NCBI GenBank assembly: GCA_945879115.1
Contig: CAMDUR010000008.1
Span: 1 to 64,000 of the forward strand
Source: Polynucleobacter meluiroseus
Lineage (GTDB): Bacteria; Pseudomonadota; Gammaproteobacteria; Burkholderiales; Burkholderiaceae
Length of the DNA: 64,000 nt
Reading direction: 5' to 3'
Below are positions 45,502 to 56,167 of the stretch, one piece after another (position 1 is the first letter of the stretch; each line of letters opens with the position of its first letter). The position numbers and the translations under genes were made by a program. The notes under the pieces are model-generated. The model saw nothing but the letters and a program-made list of their open reading frames with translations, was not told the DNA's origin and searched no databases.

Positions 45502-46779
45502 ATGGATTCCTGGCTTAATAATTGGCCCTGGTGGACGCAGCTAGGCCTAGTTGTCTTACTCTTAGTCATATCTGCCTTTTTCTCGATTGCAGAAACTAGC
45601 ATGATGGCGTCTAACCGCCACAGAATTAGGCATCTCGCCAATAGAGGTAATAAAGGCGCCAAAAATACACAAGAATTGCTTGGTAAAACAGAGCAGCTTT
45701 TATCGGTCATTCTGATCGGCAATAACGTTGTCAATACTATTGTTCCTGTTTTGTTAGCAGGAATCGCACTGCATGCTTTTGGTAATAATGGCTCTGTTCT
45801 ATCAATAAGCACCGGTGTGGCAGCAATATTAATCATTATCTTTTGCGAAATCACACCTAAGGTCATTGGGGCGACCTACCCCGAGAGAATTGCTATGGCT
45901 GCGAGTTGGATTATTAAGCCGCTCATAGTAATTCTTAAACCAGCTATGTGGTTGATCAATTTATTTGTTTCTGGTTTGTTAAAAATTTTTCGCATCGATA
46001 CTGAAGCAAATAAAAACTCCCAAATGAGTCCCGAAGAATTACGCTCAGTAATTCTGGAGTCAACCCATTTCATACCGAATAAGCATCGAAGTATTTTGGT
46101 GAATTTATTCAATCTAGAAACTATTCAGGTCGATGATGTGATGACACCTCGCGCTCGCATGGAAGTTCTAGATTTCTCAAAACCAATTGAGGATGTTATT
46201 CATCAATTAGAAACTTGCTATCACAATAAATTACCTGTTTGTGGTGAAGATACAGATAAAGTAATTGGCATCTTGGCGGTGCGTAAAGCACTTAGCCTAC
46301 TAGGCGATCAAAACTTAGAGCATGACCATTTTAAGGAATTATTGAGTGAGCCCTACTTTATCCCTAGTGGGACACCTGTTCTACAGCAACTGCAGTTCTT
46401 CCAAGAAAATCAAGAACGTGTAGGTCTTGTTGTAAATGAATATGGTGTTTTGCAGGGCTTAGTTACGATTGAAGACATTTTGGAAGAGCTGATTGGAGAG
46501 TTCACAACCTCACTTCCCGACTTATCTGCAAAAACTAAATGGTTACCAGATGGCACTTATTTAGCTGATGGCACTGCTAGTTTAAGAGACTTAAATCGTC
46601 TCCTCGGTTTGAGTCTTCCAACTGATGGGCCTAAAACACTAAATGGCCTACTTATCGAAACGCTTGAGGATATTCCAGACAATAACGTTAGTTTGAAATT
46701 AGGTAAGGTTGTTATGGAAATCATTCAGGTTGACGAGCAACTGATTAAGACCATTCGTATTTATAAGCCGAATGTCTGA
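45502..46779 (+). CDS. CNNM/CorC/HlyC-family membrane protein with CBS domains
   Basis: The 425-residue protein has an N-terminal DUF21/CNNM membrane domain (about 10-180, four hydrophobic helices, with SAFFSIAETSMMASN near 26-40), a CBS pair (about 205-330, VMTPRARMEVL and GLVTIEDILEELIGE) and a C-terminal CorC_HlyC domain (about 345-425). Relatives are implicated in Mg2+/Co2+ transport or efflux; YfjD-like proteins are the closest type. It overlaps the GspE-like gene by 8 bp, so this membrane gene leads the secretion and coaE-zapD cluster. Confidence 0.9.
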   Translation: MDSWLNNWPWWTQLGLVVLLLVISAFFSIAETSMMASNRHRIRHLANRGNKGAKNTQELLGKTEQLLSVILIGNNVVNTIVPVLLAGIALHAFGNNGSVLSISTGVAAILIIIFCEITPKVIGATYPERIAMAASWIIKPLIVILKPAMWLINLFVSGLLKIFRIDTEANKNSQMSPEELRSVILESTHFIPNKHRSILVNLFNLETIQVDDVMTPRARMEVLDFSKPIEDVIHQLETCYHNKLPVCGEDTDKVIGILAVRKALSLLGDQNLEHDHFKELLSEPYFIPSGTPVLQQLQFFQENQERVGLVVNEYGVLQGLVTIEDILEELIGEFTTSLPDLSAKTKWLPDGTYLADGTASLRDLNRLLGLSLPTDGPKTLNGLLIETLEDIPDNNVSLKLGKVVMEIIQVDEQLIKTIRIYKPNV

Positions 46780-47866
46780 AGATGATGCAGTTATACATTT
46801 CTGGCAAAACATCATTGATCAAGCACTCCTTAAAAAAGCAAGCGACATCCATATTGAGCCAGAGAGCGGAATCAGTCATATAAGACTGAGAGTTGATGGC
46901 TATCTTACTCACTTAGTAAGCTCCCCTGCTCAATGGCATGAAAGAATTTCAAGTCGCATAAAAATACTTGCTAGATTAGACATTTCCGAAAAACGTCTCC
47001 CACAGGATGGGCAGATGATTGTTAACTCTCATAAAAACGAGGCAGTAGACTGTCGTGTTTCAACACTACCAACCTTGCATGGCGAAAAAATTGTTTGCCG
47101 ACTTCTTCATCGAGAAGAAGAAAATTTACGCTTAGATCGCCTAGGGTTACAGGATGATCAACTTATACAACTTGAGAGTGCTTTGAATCAGTCTCAAGGC
47201 TTTATCCTAGTTACTGGACCAACTGGTAGCGGGAAAACACAAACTTTATATACTTGTCTTAAATATCTACTGGATGGAAGTAAAAATATCAGCAGCATTG
47301 AAGATCCTATTGAAATCCAATTAAAAGGAATTAACCAAGTTCAAGTTAGCGAAAAGTCTGGTCTTCGCTTTGATGTAGCATTAAGGGCTCTCATGAGACA
47401 AGATCCCGATGTCATCATGCTGGGTGAAATTAGAGATAGTGAGACCGCCAAAATTGCATTTCAAGCCGCTCAAACTGGACATCTTGTCTTGGCAACTCTT
47501 CATGCTAATGATGCACCATCAGCACTTTGGCGATTGAAACAATTGGATATTGCGAGCAGCGACTTATCAAATGACCTTTTATGCATTACAGCTCAAAGGT
47601 TAGTGCGATTAATATGTCCCCAATGTGGTGGGACAAGTAAGCCATGTATCCAATGTGGCGGCACAGGCTTTAAGGGTAGAACAGCAGTTCATCAAATAAT
47701 GACCATCACGCAATCCATTAGGTCGCTTATAGATCTAGATGCCTCTCTGTCTGAGATTAATAAACAGTGCAAAGAAGAGAATATGCATTCATTAAAAGAG
47801 AGTGCTCAACTACTTCTCAATAGAGGAATAACCACACCTCAAGAAATCCAACGTCATATCTCATGA
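46772..47866 (+). CDS. Short GspE/PilB-family secretion ATPase
   Basis: This is a type II secretion/type IV pilus assembly ATPase. Only the catalytic region is present: an N2-like domain from residue 1 (KASDIHIEPES near 22-32), Walker A GPTGSGKT at 149-156, IEDPIE near 176-181, the Asp box QDPDVIMLGEIRD near 210-222 and a tetracysteine zinc site, Cys282, Cys285, Cys292, Cys295. The N1/MshEN domain of typical PilB is absent, so its 364 residues compare with about 560. It overlaps the genes on both sides (8 and 4 bp). It would power assembly of a pilus or pseudopilus. Confidence 0.9.
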   Translation: MSEDDAVIHFWQNIIDQALLKKASDIHIEPESGISHIRLRVDGYLTHLVSSPAQWHERISSRIKILARLDISEKRLPQDGQMIVNSHKNEAVDCRVSTLPTLHGEKIVCRLLHREEENLRLDRLGLQDDQLIQLESALNQSQGFILVTGPTGSGKTQTLYTCLKYLLDGSKNISSIEDPIEIQLKGINQVQVSEKSGLRFDVALRALMRQDPDVIMLGEIRDSETAKIAFQAAQTGHLVLATLHANDAPSALWRLKQLDIASSDLSNDLLCITAQRLVRLICPQCGGTSKPCIQCGGTGFKGRTAVHQIMTITQSIRSLIDLDASLSEINKQCKEENMHSLKESAQLLLNRGITTPQEIQRHIS

Positions 47867-48867
47867 AAGATATTCAACAACTTCATATCAGCAGACAACT
47901 TACCACTCTGATTGAGTCTGGTTTACCTTTATTAGACGCAACCAAATTGATGGGATTTGAATCAGTTGAAAAATATCTCAATCAAGGACAAAGTCTTTCA
48001 TTTGCTCTTGAAAAATTAGGTTTTCATTCATTCTGTATTGGTTTGATTAAAACTGGTGAGGCAAGCGGCAACCTTTGCGATAGCCTTAAGCAAATAACTC
48101 AATTTCTTGATAAAAAGATAAAACTTAAGAAAAAAATTAACAAAGCTTTGCACTACCCGATGATTGTGCTGGGCATTTCCTTGCTTGTTATGTATGCCAT
48201 GTTCCAGTGGGTCGTTCCTAGCTTTGAAAACATGTTTAAGAATTTTCAGGCAGAGCTGCCGCTTCCAACTCAAATTCTTATACAAACATCTCACTGGGTA
48301 AGTAATTATTTTTCTTTTATTTTGATGATGCTTTTTGTATTCCTCTTCATTGTTTATAAGTTTTGGCAGCGCAATGTTTTATTTCAAAAATTAATTGATC
48401 AGGCCTTTCTTAAGATTCCTGTATTTGGAAGTATCAGAAAATCGATGCTTATTACGCAATGGGCTAGAAACATTGGAATTCTTTATAGCAACGGTATACC
48501 CATACTCGATTCTTTACAAACAACTGCTCTTAATTCAAATGATTGGGTAACCTTAGAGCTCTGCTCAAAAATTAAAATATTGCTTTCGCAAGGCTGGTCA
48601 TTTTCTGATTCACTTAAAATTATTGATAATCGCCACCGATTAATTAACAAAGCTTATTTTCAATTAATTAAAATTGGAGAAAACTCGGGTGAGCTTGGAA
48701 AAATACTACTGTCAATAGCCAAACAAGAAGAAGAAAAACTAGATCAATTAGTTGACCAGTTAACACAGAGCTTAGAACCAATTTTGATGCTGTTCATGGG
48801 TATCATCATTGGAAGTTTGGTTATTTCTCTGTATCTACCAATTTTTGAAATGGGGCAAATTCTTTGA
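47863..48867 (+). CDS. GspF/PilC-family inner membrane platform protein
   Basis: The 334-residue protein carries two T2SSF repeats, about residues 5-125 and 195-320, each ending in hydrophobic helices. LIKTGEASGNLCDSL near 64-78 and LIKIGENSGELGKIL near 265-279 are the paired motifs. Three membrane segments lie near 100-122, 145-165 and 302-325. The usual N-terminal cytoplasmic extension of PilC is missing (typical length about 400). It is the inner-membrane platform that works with the upstream ATPase, translated from a 4-bp overlap. Confidence 0.9.
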   Translation: MKDIQQLHISRQLTTLIESGLPLLDATKLMGFESVEKYLNQGQSLSFALEKLGFHSFCIGLIKTGEASGNLCDSLKQITQFLDKKIKLKKKINKALHYPMIVLGISLLVMYAMFQWVVPSFENMFKNFQAELPLPTQILIQTSHWVSNYFSFILMMLFVFLFIVYKFWQRNVLFQKLIDQAFLKIPVFGSIRKSMLITQWARNIGILYSNGIPILDSLQTTALNSNDWVTLELCSKIKILLSQGWSFSDSLKIIDNRHRLINKAYFQLIKIGENSGELGKILLSIAKQEEEKLDQLVDQLTQSLEPILMLFMGIIIGSLVISLYLPIFEMGQIL

Positions 48868-49334
48868 GTGATTTATTCTTTGCAGGAATTTTAGTGACCG
48901 TCCTAGTAATTTTGTCTTGGATCGACTTTAAAACATTTCTGCTTCCAGATTATTTAACTTTGCCCCTTTTGTTGCTTGGCTTAATTAGCAATGGCTTTGC
49001 TTGGATCGAATGGGCAAGTCCGATCAACTCCTTAATAGGTGCCTGTATTGGATGGGCTTCGCTTTACTCTCTAAATTTACTTTATAAAATTTTTAGAGGG
49101 GTGGACGGAATTGGCATGGGAGATGCCAAACTTTTGGCAGCATTGGGAGCTTTTTTAGGTTGGGCGGCCCTACCCTATATATTAATTATCGCCTCTTGCT
49201 CAGGTCTCGTAGGTGGCTACATATGGCTTAGGTTGCATCAACAGGATCATACTCAAGCATTTCCGTTTGGCCCTTTCATTGCACTTGGTGGCATCATTAC
49301 AGTTATATGGACTCTTTTCAAACCAATCATTTAA
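48864..49334 (+). CDS. Minimal prepilin peptidase (A24 domain only)
   Basis: The A24 aspartic protease cleaves prepilins at the inner membrane. The two catalytic aspartates are visible as Asp21 in SWIDFKT and Asp87 in the GxGD motif GIGMGDAK. The 156-residue protein has about five to six transmembrane helices. It lacks the N-terminal cysteine-containing N-methylation domain of PilD (about 280 residues), so it may cleave without methylating. Translation starts at a TTG overlapping the GspF stop codon. Its 3' end overlaps the coaE start. Confidence 0.86.
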   Translation: MSDLFFAGILVTVLVILSWIDFKTFLLPDYLTLPLLLLGLISNGFAWIEWASPINSLIGACIGWASLYSLNLLYKIFRGVDGIGMGDAKLLAALGAFLGWAALPYILIIASCSGLVGGYIWLRLHQQDHTQAFPFGPFIALGGIITVIWTLFKPII

Positions 49335-49987
49335 AACTCCCATCTGCAATTGATGAAGGTGAGCCTATATTGCGTGTTGGTCTAACAGGCGGAATTGGTA
49401 GCGGTAAATCTGAGGTTGCCAATTTTCTTGGAAAGCTTGGCGCAGTGATTATTGACACCGATGTTATTTCTCATGAAATTACCGCCAGCTCAGGATTAGC
49501 AATTCCAGCTATACGACAACAATTTGGAGAGCAAATGATTGCTCCTGATGGCTCTTTAAATAGGCAGAAGATGAGAACACTCATTTTTGATAATCCATCA
49601 TTTAAGTTAGCCCTTGAGAACATCACCCATCCACTGATACGGAAAATTACTGAAGATCAAGCCAGTGCGGCATTGCAACAAAATCCGCCATATATTGTCT
49701 TTGTTGTGCCATTACTTCTTGAATCAGGACAGTGGTTAGGACAAAAACCTAGGAAAATTGATTATGTTGTAGTTGTTGATAGTAGCGAGGATCAACAATT
49801 ATCAAGGGTTCAGAGCAGATCGAACTTGGATCTGCTCTCCATACAAAAAATTATAGCAACCCAAGCAAAACGTGAAGATAGGTTAGCTGCTGCTGATTAC
49901 ATTATTAAAAATGATGGCAGCCTATTTGAATTAGAAAAAAAGACAGCTCAACTTCACGAATCGCTAATACACCGCAAAAACTTGTAA
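49307..49987 (+). CDS. coaE: Dephospho-CoA kinase
   Basis: CoaE phosphorylates dephospho-CoA in the last step of coenzyme A synthesis. The P-loop GLTGGIGSGKS is at 25-35, with DTDVISHE near 53-60 and the lid region near 155. The ATG at 49307 lies 28 bp inside the prepilin peptidase gene and gives a 20-residue extra N-terminus. A TTG just ahead of RVGLTGG is an alternative start. At 226 residues it is slightly longer than E. coli CoaE. The pil-coaE-zapD order is common in proteobacteria. Confidence 0.95.
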   Translation: MDSFQTNHLKLPSAIDEGEPILRVGLTGGIGSGKSEVANFLGKLGAVIIDTDVISHEITASSGLAIPAIRQQFGEQMIAPDGSLNRQKMRTLIFDNPSFKLALENITHPLIRKITEDQASAALQQNPPYIVFVVPLLLESGQWLGQKPRKIDYVVVVDSSEDQQLSRVQSRSNLDLLSIQKIIATQAKREDRLAAADYIIKNDGSLFELEKKTAQLHESLIHRKNL

Positions 49988-50040
49988 ATACTCGATTTAT
50001 TTGTCAAAAAAGGCATATTTTCAGTCTAGAATAATGGACT

Positions 50041-50793
50041 GTGATTACATATGAATATCCTTTCAATGAGCTAGTGCGAAGCTTACTTCGACTAGAGTAT
50101 CTCTTTGATCGCTTCAACTACTACGTTGAAAAGGATGATGCTAGGGACATGCATCAAGCAATTTCTATTATTTTTGATTTAGGTGAGATCACGGCAAGAG
50201 CGGATCTCAAATCAAGCTTAATGAAAGAACTTGATCGTCAAAAACATAGTCTTGAATTACTTAAAAATCAAAACGGGGTTGATCAAAGTATTCTTGACCG
50301 TACCATTCACGAAATGAATGTTATCTGGAATAAGATTAATAATACTATTGGCAAACCCAACTCTTTAATTACTGATAGTGATTGGCTCAATGCCATACGT
50401 ACTCGCTTGAGTGTTCCAGGTGGAACAAGCCCAATAGATTTGCCTTCTTATCATGCATGGCAATTTATCTCTACCACTACAAGAAGAGCTTCTCTTAAAT
50501 CATATGTTGCTCCACTTTTACCATGGAGTGAAGCTAGTCATATATTTCTACGTTTGCTCAGAGAGTCATGTCAACAAAATAATGTGACGGCTCCTAACGG
50601 TGCTTATCAACAAATGCTTTCTGGCAAGACTTATCAGTTAATGCGTATTCAAGTAGAAGATCCAAGCATCATTCCAGAAATTAGCGCAAATAAATACATG
50701 CTTTGGGTACGATTCATGGAGTGTGATGGCATTAGTAAACCAAAATCTCTATCCAAAGATCATGAATTTAAAATGTCCTTGTGTAATTTTTAG
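50041..50793 (+). CDS. zapD: Cell division protein ZapD
   Basis: ZapD crosslinks FtsZ filaments at the division ring. The 250-residue protein begins with ITYEYPFNELVRSLLRLEYLF, the family signature, and continues as an alpha-helical domain, followed by a beta-rich C-terminal part (SGKTYQLMRIQV near 197-208). It starts at a GTG; the ATG nearby is out of frame. It follows coaE by 53 bp. A 20-bp palindrome lies immediately after its stop codon. Confidence 0.94.
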   Translation: MITYEYPFNELVRSLLRLEYLFDRFNYYVEKDDARDMHQAISIIFDLGEITARADLKSSLMKELDRQKHSLELLKNQNGVDQSILDRTIHEMNVIWNKINNTIGKPNSLITDSDWLNAIRTRLSVPGGTSPIDLPSYHAWQFISTTTRRASLKSYVAPLLPWSEASHIFLRLLRESCQQNNVTAPNGAYQQMLSGKTYQLMRIQVEDPSIIPEISANKYMLWVRFMECDGISKPKSLSKDHEFKMSLCNF

Positions 50794-50795
50794 TC

Positions 50796-50815
50796 ATTGA
50801 TTTTTAAAAATCAAT
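50796..50815. terminator. Palindromic terminator between zapD and mutT
   Basis: ATTGATTTTTAAAAATCAAT is a perfect 20-bp palindrome lying between the convergent stop codons. It is AT-rich, with T runs inside the arms rather than after them, so termination efficiency is uncertain. Confidence 0.5.
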
Positions 50816-51247
50816 CTATAAGATATTTTTAAGCTTTTCTAAAATAGGTAATGTTGCAGGCAATATGGGTTGTAAATTGGAATCTTCAATCATGGAGATT
50901 TCATCTACTGACAACCAAGCCGTGGCCTGATCTTCAAGCCCTTTAACTTCACCCTCCCAGCTATTTACTAAGCAAATATGTAAACGCACATAGGCATGTG
51001 GGTAATCATGTTCAATAGTTAAAAACTCTTTTGCATCTAATATGCGTACATTAATTTCTTCTATCAACTCACGCTCAAGTGCCTCGAAAAGAGTTTCCCC
51101 AGCTTCAATTTTTCCACCAGGAAATTCCCAGTAGCCAGCATAAGGTTTCCCCTCTGGTCGCTGAGCCAAAAGAATAGTTTGATTTTTCCGCAACAAAACA
51201 CCAACTGCAACTTCAGTAACGGTGCGGCCTGAGGCATTAAGAGCCAT
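50816..51247 (-). CDS. mutT: MutT-type 8-oxo-dGTP diphosphatase (Nudix hydrolase)
   Basis: MutT hydrolyses oxidised dGTP to prevent mutations. The ATG at 51247 (143 aa) overlaps the stop codon of the DUF815 gene in the manner of coupled translation. The Nudix box starts at GGKIEAGET (44-52) and continues to RELIEEINV (59-67). LLAQRPEGKPYAGYWEFPGG (26-45) is typical of MutT. No C-terminal ThiE-like domain is attached. It ends near zapD on the opposite strand. Confidence 0.92.
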   Translation of the reverse strand: MALNASGRTVTEVAVGVLLRKNQTILLAQRPEGKPYAGYWEFPGGKIEAGETLFEALERELIEEINVRILDAKEFLTIEHDYPHAYVRLHICLVNSWEGEVKGLEDQATAWLSVDEISMIEDSNLQPILPATLPILEKLKNIL

Positions 51248-52116
51248 TAATCGTCCTGCTGACCTGCCCAATGGCGTGCAAACTGCCATGCAACACGACC
51301 CGATCTTGAGCCTCGCTCAAGAGCCCAAATAAGAGCCTCAGGTCTAGCTGCTTTAATTTGAGCTTGACTCAAATTAAAGTGAGTTAACCAATGTCCTACT
51401 ATATCTAAATACTCATCCTGTTTAGGTGGATAGAAAGAAATCCACAAGCCAAAACGCTCAGATAAAGAAATCTTTTCTTCTACAACTTCACCTGGATGTA
51501 TTTCACCATCAGAAGTATGGCGGTAAGTCTCGTTATCTGTCATGTACTCTGGTAGCAAATGACGGCGATTAGAAGTTGCATAAATTAAAATATTTTCAAC
51601 TTGAGCAGCGATTGAGCCATCAAGAGCAGACTTTAATGATTTATAGCCAGACTCTCCGTCCTCAAAAGATAGGTCATCACAAAAGATAATGAACTTCTCA
51701 GATCTAACAGCTAATATTTCAGTTAAATCACCAAGGTCTGTAAGGTGCTCTTTATCAACCTCAACTAATCTAAGACCTTTTTTTGAGAACTCATTCAAAC
51801 AAGCCTTGATCAAGGATGACTTACCCGTACCTCTTGCGCCTGTTAACAAAACATTATTTGCTGGCTTATTATCAATAAAGTGCTTGGTATTTTTATAGAT
51901 TTGATCTTTTTGACGATCAATATGTTGAAGGTCAGAAAATGAAATGTCAGATATATGTTTAATCGCTTGAAGATAACCTAACCTACCTAACAGAGTGTCT
52001 TTACGCTTCCACCGAAAAGCTATAGCAGAATTCCAATCGGCATCAGTTAAAGCCTGCGGCATCCAAACATCTAACTTAGTTAGCAAGCGATCAAGTCGAT
52101 CTAATTTATCTGACAT
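51247..52116 (-). CDS. DUF815-family AAA+ ATPase
   Basis: The 289-residue protein belongs to the DUF815 group of P-loop ATPases. LLTGARGTGKSSLIKA near 90-105 is the Walker A loop and IIFCDDLSFE near 140-149 the Walker B. YATSNRRHLLPEYM near 178-191 fits sensor 1, and GLWISFYPP, near 223, is a family motif. Its physiological role is unknown. The gene sits between argJ and mutT on the same strand, a layout seen in many betaproteobacteria. Confidence 0.87.
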   Translation of the reverse strand: MSDKLDRLDRLLTKLDVWMPQALTDADWNSAIAFRWKRKDTLLGRLGYLQAIKHISDISFSDLQHIDRQKDQIYKNTKHFIDNKPANNVLLTGARGTGKSSLIKACLNEFSKKGLRLVEVDKEHLTDLGDLTEILAVRSEKFIIFCDDLSFEDGESGYKSLKSALDGSIAAQVENILIYATSNRRHLLPEYMTDNETYRHTSDGEIHPGEVVEEKISLSERFGLWISFYPPKQDEYLDIVGHWLTHFNLSQAQIKAARPEALIWALERGSRSGRVAWQFARHWAGQQDD

Positions 52117-52128
52117 AAATAATTAATT

Positions 52129-53364
52129 TTATGAGCGATAGTCTGCGTTAATCGAAACATACTCGTGCGAAAGGTCACAAGTCCAAATAGTTTGTGAGGC
52201 TTTACCTCGACCCAAATCAGCCTTGACTTTGATTTCTGACTGCTGCATGACTCGCTGACCATCTTCTTCTTTGTAGTCAGGATGACGCCCGCCATTCTTT
52301 GCAACCCAAACATCGTCTAACCATAGCTGAACATGACTCACGTCTAAATCAGCTATACCGGCATAACCGATTGCAGCCAAAATACGACCTAAGTTAGGAT
52401 CGCTTGCAAAGAAAGCCGTTTTTACCAGCGGTGAATGAGCAATCGCTTCAGCCACCTGCTTGCATTCTTCAATGTTCTTTCCACCATCAATTTGAATAGT
52501 GATGAACTTGGTAGCCCCCTCGCCATCACGCACAATCATTTGCGCCAAATTTTGGCTAATCTCAACGAGCGCTTTTCTAAACTCATCGTAAATAGCACCT
52601 GAACTTGGGATTTCAAGACCGGATGTCCCAGTTGCCATAACAATAAAGGAGTCATTAGTTGAAGTATCACCATCGATCGTAATTGCGTTAAATGACAGAT
52701 CTGCTACTTCAGCAGTTAGCTTTTGTAATAAGTTCTGATTCACCTTGGCATCTGTTGCAACATAACCCAACATAGTTGCCATATTTGGATGGATCATGCC
52801 AGCACCCTTACTGATACCCGTCAAAGTAATCAATTGTTCATTGATCTTGATCTGCTTAGAGCAGGCCTTAGGCTGAGTATCAGTGGTCATGATTGACTCT
52901 GCAGCATTAAACCAGTTGTCAGACTTTAAAGAGTTGATAGCTTGTGGCATACCTGAAATCACTTTATCTACTGGCAAAGGCTCAAGAATGACACCTGTGG
53001 AGAAGGGTAATACTTGCTCACGACGTATACCCAAAAGCCTTGCTAATTCATCACAAGTTTTGATCGCATTTTGATATCCAACTTCTCCAGTTCCTGCATT
53101 GGCATTACCGGTGTTTATTAGGAGAGCTCGAATATCCAATTTTTCTTTTTTTGAGTTGTCTAGATGTTCGCGACATATTTGCACAGGGGCTGCACAAAAA
53201 CGATTTTTAGTAAATACGCCAGCAACACTTGCACCTTCAGCCAATTCTAAAACTAATACATCCTTACGCCCAGCTCGTTTGATTCCTGCCTCAGCGAATC
53301 CTAAGCGCAATCCTTGAACAGGCTTCAAATCAACTGCAACTGGTAGTGGTGAATTAACTGGCAT
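52129..53364 (-). CDS. argJ: Bifunctional glutamate N-acetyltransferase/amino-acid acetyltransferase
   Basis: ArgJ recycles the acetyl group between N-acetylornithine and glutamate in arginine synthesis, and may also make N-acetylglutamate from acetyl-CoA. The autocleavage site is Ala196/Thr197 in [14 protein letters not shown], giving alpha and beta chains. GNANAGTG near 87-94 and [11 protein letters not shown], at about 234-244, are conserved. At 411 residues it is the standard length, and the C-terminal SADYRS is typical. It is probably cotranscribed with the DUF815 and mutT genes. Confidence 0.97.
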   Translation of the reverse strand: MPVNSPLPVAVDLKPVQGLRLGFAEAGIKRAGRKDVLVLELAEGASVAGVFTKNRFCAAPVQICREHLDNSKKEKLDIRALLINTGNANAGTGEVGYQNAIKTCDELARLLGIRREQVLPFSTGVILEPLPVDKVISGMPQAINSLKSDNWFNAAESIMTTDTQPKACSKQIKINEQLITLTGISKGAGMIHPNMATMLGYVATDAKVNQNLLQKLTAEVADLSFNAITIDGDTSTNDSFIVMATGTSGLEIPSSGAIYDEFRKALVEISQNLAQMIVRDGEGATKFITIQIDGGKNIEECKQVAEAIAHSPLVKTAFFASDPNLGRILAAIGYAGIADLDVSHVQLWLDDVWVAKNGGRHPDYKEEDGQRVMQQSEIKVKADLGRGKASQTIWTCDLSHEYVSINADYRS

Positions 53365-53425
53365 GTAAATTCTCTTTATTAAAGCGATAGCAAATAAATA
53401 GCTTACTTAGCTTCTTCCCAAAAAC

Positions 53426-56167
53426 CTAAGTAAGTTGACCATGACATTGTTTGTACTTTTTACCACTGCCACATGGACAAGGATCATTGCGTCCTACCTT
53501 GGGTCCGACCTGAATGGGTGTTTGTCCTTTTGCAGGCGCTTCGTTCTCTGTCTCAGTGTTGGCATGTTGATACTGAATACCTTTTAGGTCACTCAATTCT
53601 TCTTGCATAGACTCAGATGCCTGAGCCAACTCTTCCGGCGATTCGATCTTGACCTGCAACACAGTTTTTGTAACATCTAATTTTACGATATCTAATAATC
53701 GGCCAAACAACTCAAAAGCTTCCCTTCGATATTCTTGCTTAGGATCTTTTTGGGCATAACCTCTTAAATGAATACCTTGTCTCAAATGATCTAAAGCAGC
53801 TAAATGCTCTCTCCAACTCGTATCTAGACTATGTAACGTGACTGATCGCTCGAAGTTGGCAAAAGATTCTCTTCCCACCATATCAACCTTGGCTTGATAA
53901 GCTACAGATGCAGCCTCCAATACTTTAGTTAGCAATTCTTCAGGTTCAATCGATTCATTTGCATCAATCAGTGATTGGATATCAATTTGAAGACCCCATT
54001 CACTGGTCAAAGTTTGCTGTAACCCAGAAATATCCCATTGTTCAATAACTGATTCTTGAGGAATATATTCACCAAATAAATCTGAAAAACAAGATTCGCG
54101 CAAGTTGGCAATTAATTCACCAACATCTTTTTTCTCAAGCACTTCATTACGTAAACGATAAATTTCTTTTCGTTGATCGTTAGCAACGTCGTCATACTGA
54201 AGTAATTGTTTACGCATATCAAAGTTACGCGCTTCAACTTTGCGTTGAGCAGATTCAATTGAACGAGTTACCATGCTTGCCTCAATAGGCTCACCATCTG
54301 GCATCTTTAATCTATCCATAATAGATTTCAAACGCTCACCAGCAAAAATTCTTAGTAAGGCATCATCTAAAGATAAATAAAATCTGGATGATCCGGGATC
54401 GCCTTGACGAGCTGCACGTCCTCTTAATTGGTTATCTACGCGTCGACTTTCATGACGCTCAGTACCAATAATGTGCAATCCACCAGCCTGCATCACAATT
54501 TCATTTAAACCTTGCCATTCATCATGTAATTTTTGAATGCGTACTTTTTTATCCTGATCAGATATGCTGACATCCGCCTCAACTAATGATGCTTGTTTCT
54601 CTACATTTCCACCTAAGACAATATCTGTTCCTCGACCTGCCATATTTGTGGCGATGGTGATCATTTTTGGACGACCAGCTTGAGCAATAATTTCAGCTTC
54701 TTTTGCATGCTGCTTGGCATTCAATACTTGATGAGGTAATTTAGCTTTATCTAATAAAGCAGAAATAAGCTCTGAGTTTTCAATCGAAGTTGTTCCAACT
54801 AATACTGGCTGACTGGCCTCATAACAAGCTTGAACATCATTAACAACAGCCTTGTAACGCTCTGTTGAAGTTTTATAAATTTGATCTTGTTTATCAGTAC
54901 GTGCGTTAATCCGGTTTGGTGGAACAATGACAGTTTCAAGACCATAAATTTGTTGAAACTCATATGCTTCAGTATCAGCAGTGCCTGTCATGCCACCCAA
55001 CTTACCGTACATTCGGAAGTAATTCTGGAAAGTGATCGTTGCTAAAGTACGGTTTTCATGCTGAATTGCAACACCTTCTTTAGCTTCTACAGCTTGGTGC
55101 AAACCATCTGACCATCGACGACCATTCATTAAACGGCCGGTGAACTCATCCACAATGATGACTTCATTGTTTTGAACGACATAGTGCTGATCTTTATTAA
55201 ATAAAGTATGGGCTCTTAAGGCAGCATAAACGTGATGCATCAAGGTAATATTTTGTGGTGCATACAGTGACTCACCCTCATTAATCAAGCCTAGTTTTGT
55301 TAAAGCCTCTTCAGCTTTTTCGTGACCAGTTTCAGTTAAAAAGACTTGATGAGATTTTTCATCAACAAAATAATCACCTGGTGTAGTAACTCCAGTGCCA
55401 TCTGCTTTTTCTTCGCCGATTTGTCTTGTCAAATACTGTGGCAAAGCATTCATTGTTATATAGACATCTGTGTGGTCTTCAGCCTGTCCTGAAATAATCA
55501 AAGGCGTTCTTGCCTCATCAATCAGAATAGAGTCAACCTCATCAACAATCGCATAAGCTAAGCCGCGCTGAACACGCTGACCAACATCTTGAACCATGTT
55601 GTCACGCAGATAATCAAAGCCAAATTCATTGTTAGTGCCGTAAGTGATGTCTGCTACATAGGCACTTTGCTTTGCGTCATGTTCCATATTTGACAAATTG
55701 ATACCAACTGTCAAACCAAGGAAGTTATAGAGCTTAGCCATCCATTCAGCGTCACGTTGGGCAAGGTAGTCGTTCACTGTAACAACGTGCACACCATTAC
55801 CATTCAGGGCGTTTAAATAGACCGGTAGGGTTGCCGTGAGAGTTTTACCTTCACCTGTGCGCATTTCTGCAATTTTGCCCTGATGGAGGGCTAAACCACC
55901 CACCATTTGGACATCAAAATGGCGCATCCCCATGACACGTTTACTGGCTTCACGAACTACTGCAAATGCCTCAGGCAAAATTTCGTCTAAACGCTGGCCC
56001 GAAGCCAGTTTCTCCTTGAATTCTGCTGTTTTTGCTTGCAATGCGGCATCGTCCAGATCGATCACACTCTGCTCGAGGGTATTAATCTGAGCGACAATGC
56101 TCTTATATTGTTTTATGAGCCGATCATTTCGGCTGCCGAATATTTTCTTGAGAAGACCAGTAACCAT
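53426..56167 (-). CDS. secA: Preprotein translocase subunit SecA
   Basis: SecA is the ATPase that drives secretory proteins through SecYEG. Walker [10 protein letters not shown] is near 102-110. The DEAD-like domain, with [18 protein letters not shown], is near 207-224. The preprotein crosslinking domain, the second nucleotide-binding fold ([10 protein letters not shown] near 503-512) and the helical wing and scaffold follow. The C-terminal zinc motif [14 protein letters not shown] binds SecB and phospholipid. The full length of 913 residues is usual. Its start codon overlaps that of the divergent dciA-like gene. Confidence 0.98.
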   Translation of the reverse strand: MVTGLLKKIFGSRNDRLIKQYKSIVAQINTLEQSVIDLDDAALQAKTAEFKEKLASGQRLDEILPEAFAVVREASKRVMGMRHFDVQMVGGLALHQGKIAEMRTGEGKTLTATLPVYLNALNGNGVHVVTVNDYLAQRDAEWMAKLYNFLGLTVGINLSNMEHDAKQSAYVADITYGTNNEFGFDYLRDNMVQDVGQRVQRGLAYAIVDEVDSILIDEARTPLIISGQAEDHTDVYITMNALPQYLTRQIGEEKADGTGVTTPGDYFVDEKSHQVFLTETGHEKAEEALTKLGLINEGESLYAPQNITLMHHVYAALRAHTLFNKDQHYVVQNNEVIIVDEFTGRLMNGRRWSDGLHQAVEAKEGVAIQHENRTLATITFQNYFRMYGKLGGMTGTADTEAYEFQQIYGLETVIVPPNRINARTDKQDQIYKTSTERYKAVVNDVQACYEASQPVLVGTTSIENSELISALLDKAKLPHQVLNAKQHAKEAEIIAQAGRPKMITIATNMAGRGTDIVLGGNVEKQASLVEADVSISDQDKKVRIQKLHDEWQGLNEIVMQAGGLHIIGTERHESRRVDNQLRGRAARQGDPGSSRFYLSLDDALLRIFAGERLKSIMDRLKMPDGEPIEASMVTRSIESAQRKVEARNFDMRKQLLQYDDVANDQRKEIYRLRNEVLEKKDVGELIANLRESCFSDLFGEYIPQESVIEQWDISGLQQTLTSEWGLQIDIQSLIDANESIEPEELLTKVLEAASVAYQAKVDMVGRESFANFERSVTLHSLDTSWREHLAALDHLRQGIHLRGYAQKDPKQEYRREAFELFGRLLDIVKLDVTKTVLQVKIESPEELAQASESMQEELSDLKGIQYQHANTETENEAPAKGQTPIQVGPKVGRNDPCPCGSGKKYKQCHGQLT

